From Paragorgia papillata (taxonomy: Eukaryota; Cnidaria; Anthozoa; Scleralcyonacea; Coralliidae), in NCBI GenBank assembly GCA_035771165.1, contig JAWNZC010000091.1, forward strand, positions 62,001 to 126,000: a stretch of 64,000 nt of DNA, written 5' to 3'. The stretch's first letter is position 1. Every line of letters starts with the position of its first letter. Below are positions 62,501 through 64,000 of the stretch, in pieces. The notes under the pieces are model-generated. The model ran no database searches and had not been told where the DNA came from. It saw only the letters and a list, made by a program, of their open reading frames with translations. A program made the translations under genes and the position numbers.

Positions 62501-64000
62501 ATATATACGAAAGCCGGTTAAAAATAACAGAAGCCATCGAAATTTTTCCCCCAAGGACTAAGTCGGCAAGTACAGTTAATAAAGATTTCTATTTCCAGCG
62601 AACTGTAATTAAAATTTTTGGCGCCTCGGTTTAAAAGCGAATAACTCTTAAACCAGATCTGGGCCACTTCTAATTTTTCTTGGGCCAGCAAGAAGATAGA
62701 ATGAGCTTCATTTTGATATATAGGAAAGCCGGTTAAAAATAACAGAAGCCATCGAAATTTTTCCCCCAAGGACTAAGTCGGCAACTACAGTTAATAAAGA
62801 TTTCTATTTCCAGTGAGCTGTAATTAACATTTTTGGCGCCTCGGTTTAAAAGCGAATAACTCTTAAACCAGATCTGGGCCACTTCTAATTTTTCTTGGGC
62901 CAGCAAGAAGATAGAATGAGCTTCATTTTGATATATAGGAAAGCCGGTTAAAAATAACAGAAGCCATCGAAATTTTTCCCCCAAGGACTAAGTCGGCAAG
63001 TACAGTTAATAAAGATTTCTATTTCCAGCGAGCTGTAATTAACATTTTTGGCGCCTCGGTTTAAAAGCGAATAACTCTTAAACCAGATCTGGGCCACTTC
63101 TAATTTTTCTTGGGCCAGCAAGAAGATAGAATGAGCTTCAATTTGATATATAGGAAAGCCAGTTAAAGTTAAAAGAAGCCATCGAAATTTTTCCCCCAAC
63201 ACCATCCCGACGAATTTAATAATAAAGTGTTCTATTTTTAGCGTGCTGTGTAATTAACAGTATGGGCGTCTCGCTCTAAAAGCGAATAACTCTTGAACCA
63301 GATCTGGGCCACTTCTAATTTTTCTTGGGCCAGCAAGAAGATAGAATGAGCTTCATTTTGATATATAGGAAAGCCGGTTAAAAATAACAGAAGCCATCGA
63401 AATTTTTCCCCCAAGGACTAAGTCGGCAAGTACAGTTAATAAAGATTTCTATTTCCAGCGAACTGTAATTAACATTTTTGGCGCCTCGGTTTAAAAGCGA
63501 ATAACTCTTAAACCAGATCTGGGCCACTTCTAATTTTTCTTGGGCCAGCAAGAAGATAGAATGAGCTTCAATTTGATATATAGGAAAGCCAGTTAAAGTT
63601 AAAAGAATCCATCGAAATTTTTACCCCAAGGACTAAGTCGGCAACTACAGTTAATAAAGATTTCTATTTCCAGTGAGCTGTAATTAACATTTTTGGCGCC
63701 TCGGTTTAAAAGCGAATAACTCTTAAACCAGATCTGGGCCACTTCTAATTTTTCTTGGGCCAGCAAGAAGATAGAATGAGCTTCATTTTGATATATAGGA
63801 AAGCCGGTTAAAAATAACAGAAGCCATCGAATTATTTCCCCCAAGGACTAAGTCGGCAACTACAGTTAATAAAGATTTCTATTTCCAGTGAGCTGTAATT
63901 AACAGTATGGGCGTCTCGGTTTAAAAGCGAATAACTCTTAAACCAGATCTGGGCCACTTCTAATTTTTCTTGGGCCAGCAAGAAGATAGAATGAGCTTCA
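59570..64000. repeat. CGCTCTAAAAGCG / TTTTTACCCC subfamily at the window end
   Basis: B copies here often read GTCTCGCTCTAAAAGCG (59,901, 60,764, 61,621 and 63,270). C-like copies have GCGAACTG (60,088, 62,597 and 63,466). GAATCCATCGAAATTTTTACCCC recurs near 60,235, 61,098 and 63,606, and CCCCCAACACCATCCC near 59,823 and 63,192. The last two pairs are about 3,370 bp apart, which is 16 monomers less the 70 bp deleted near 62,165. The array continues past the end of the window. Confidence 0.75.
62155..62175. other. ~70-bp deletion at a monomer boundary
   Basis: CCGGTTAAAAAAAGCGAGCTG joins the end of one monomer to about position 76 of the next, so the first third of that monomer is missing. 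The joined monomer continues with AACAGTATGGGCGTCTCGG. An A-run and an AGCG overlap lie at the join. The loss explains why block spacing in this region is about 3,370 instead of 3,440 bp. Confidence 0.7.

Larger units (their letters stand above)
1..64000. repeat. Satellite DNA array, ~215-bp monomer, ~298 copies
   Basis: The entire window is a head-to-tail tandem array of a 215-bp unit. Phase landmarks such as the core CCAGATCTGG and the tail GATATATAGGAAAGCC recur about every 215 bp from end to end, always in the same orientation. Indels of one to a few bases move individual copies to about 210-217 bp, and a few copies are cut much shorter. No stretch of unique sequence, transposon, inverted segment or RNA gene interrupts it, so every interval over 300 bases without a gene holds this satellite. 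Both ends lie inside the array, so its true length is greater than 64 kb. A long, one-directional array of diverged monomers in higher-order repeats is characteristic of eukaryotic pericentromeric or centromeric heterochromatin; that location is inference. I do not recognise the family by sequence. Confidence 0.97.

Noticed and set aside
1..64000. Over a hundred minus-strand open reading frames of 60-155 codons with similar protein sequences
   Set aside because: They recur with the monomer, and 215 is 3 x 71 + 2, so each copy shifts frame. Starts and stops move with class variants, neighbouring frames overlap, and many changes between copies alter residues. They echo DNA conservation; none has support as a gene.
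1..64000. CRISPR array
   Set aside because: The unit is about 215 bp and fully repetitive. There are no short repeats separated by unique spacers and no cas genes.
1..64000. AATAAA motifs as polyadenylation signals, and GATATATAGG as a TATA box, in each monomer
   Set aside because: Both occur in nearly every unit by descent and sit in AT-rich sequence. Nothing else indicates transcription units.
1..64000. CENP-B box
   Set aside because: I looked for the TTCG....A..CGGG pattern in the monomer classes on both strands and found no convincing match.
1..64000. Transposable element, terminal inverted repeats or telomeric repeats
   Set aside because: No break in the 215-bp periodicity, no long inverted repeats, and no short telomere-like motif in tandem.

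Overview
The whole 64 kb window is one uninterrupted tandem satellite array. From base 1 to base 64,000 the sequence is about 298 head-to-tail copies of a monomer of about 215 bp, all in the same orientation. I found no gene, RNA gene, transposon, CRISPR array or unique-sequence interruption. The monomer is AT-rich: one consensus copy counted by hand is 37% G+C. Its CpG content is close to expectation (7 seen, about 7.4 expected). This organisation, with families of diverged monomers arranged in higher-order repeats (HORs), is typical of eukaryotic heterochromatin or centromeric satellite DNA. I do not recognise the monomer and cannot name the organism. The undepleted CpG argues weakly against a heavily CpG-methylated genome such as a vertebrate or a large plant genome.

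Monomers fall into classes here called A, B, C and D. They differ mostly in the first half of the unit and share a nearly invariant core of about 100 bp in the second half. The basic HOR is the trimer A-B-C, 645 bp. In places it has become a dimer (430 bp), a tetramer (860 bp), or runs of single A-like units, and hybrid monomers at those places show that unequal exchange made them. Within each core lies a 10-bp perfect palindrome (CCAGATCTGG).

Layout: 1-12,900 is mainly A/B/C trimers with dimer and tetramer variants. 12,900-15,480 is a derived subfamily amplified in 1,075- and 1,505-bp steps. 15,480-17,830 holds the most divergent class, D. 17,830-26,240 returns to A/B/C with a second partial D block (20.2-23.2 kb). 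26,240-28,360 is a local subfamily with a CCCCACAAG variant. 28,360-31,600 is A/B/C again. About 31,600-46,800 is then a second copy of about 12,900-28,300, displaced by 18.5-18.9 kb. 46,800-48,410 expands the CCCCACAAG subfamily, 48,411-49,890 is another D block, and 49,890-51,600 is a third, partial copy of the 14-16 kb region. 51,600-59,570 is a fairly homogeneous trimer subfamily with a TTTTTGTCGCC variant, and 59,570-64,000 is a last subfamily running off the end of the window.

There are no genes working together here. What is interesting is the evolutionary architecture: repeat nesting at about 215 bp, 430-860 bp, 1.1-1.5 kb, 4.1-4.7 kb and about 18.7 kb, with visible recombination products. 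Many minus-strand open frames of 60-155 codons exist, but they are echoes of the repeat. 215 is not a multiple of three, so each copy changes frame, and I do not annotate them as genes. Region boundaries are read by eye and are good to roughly one monomer.
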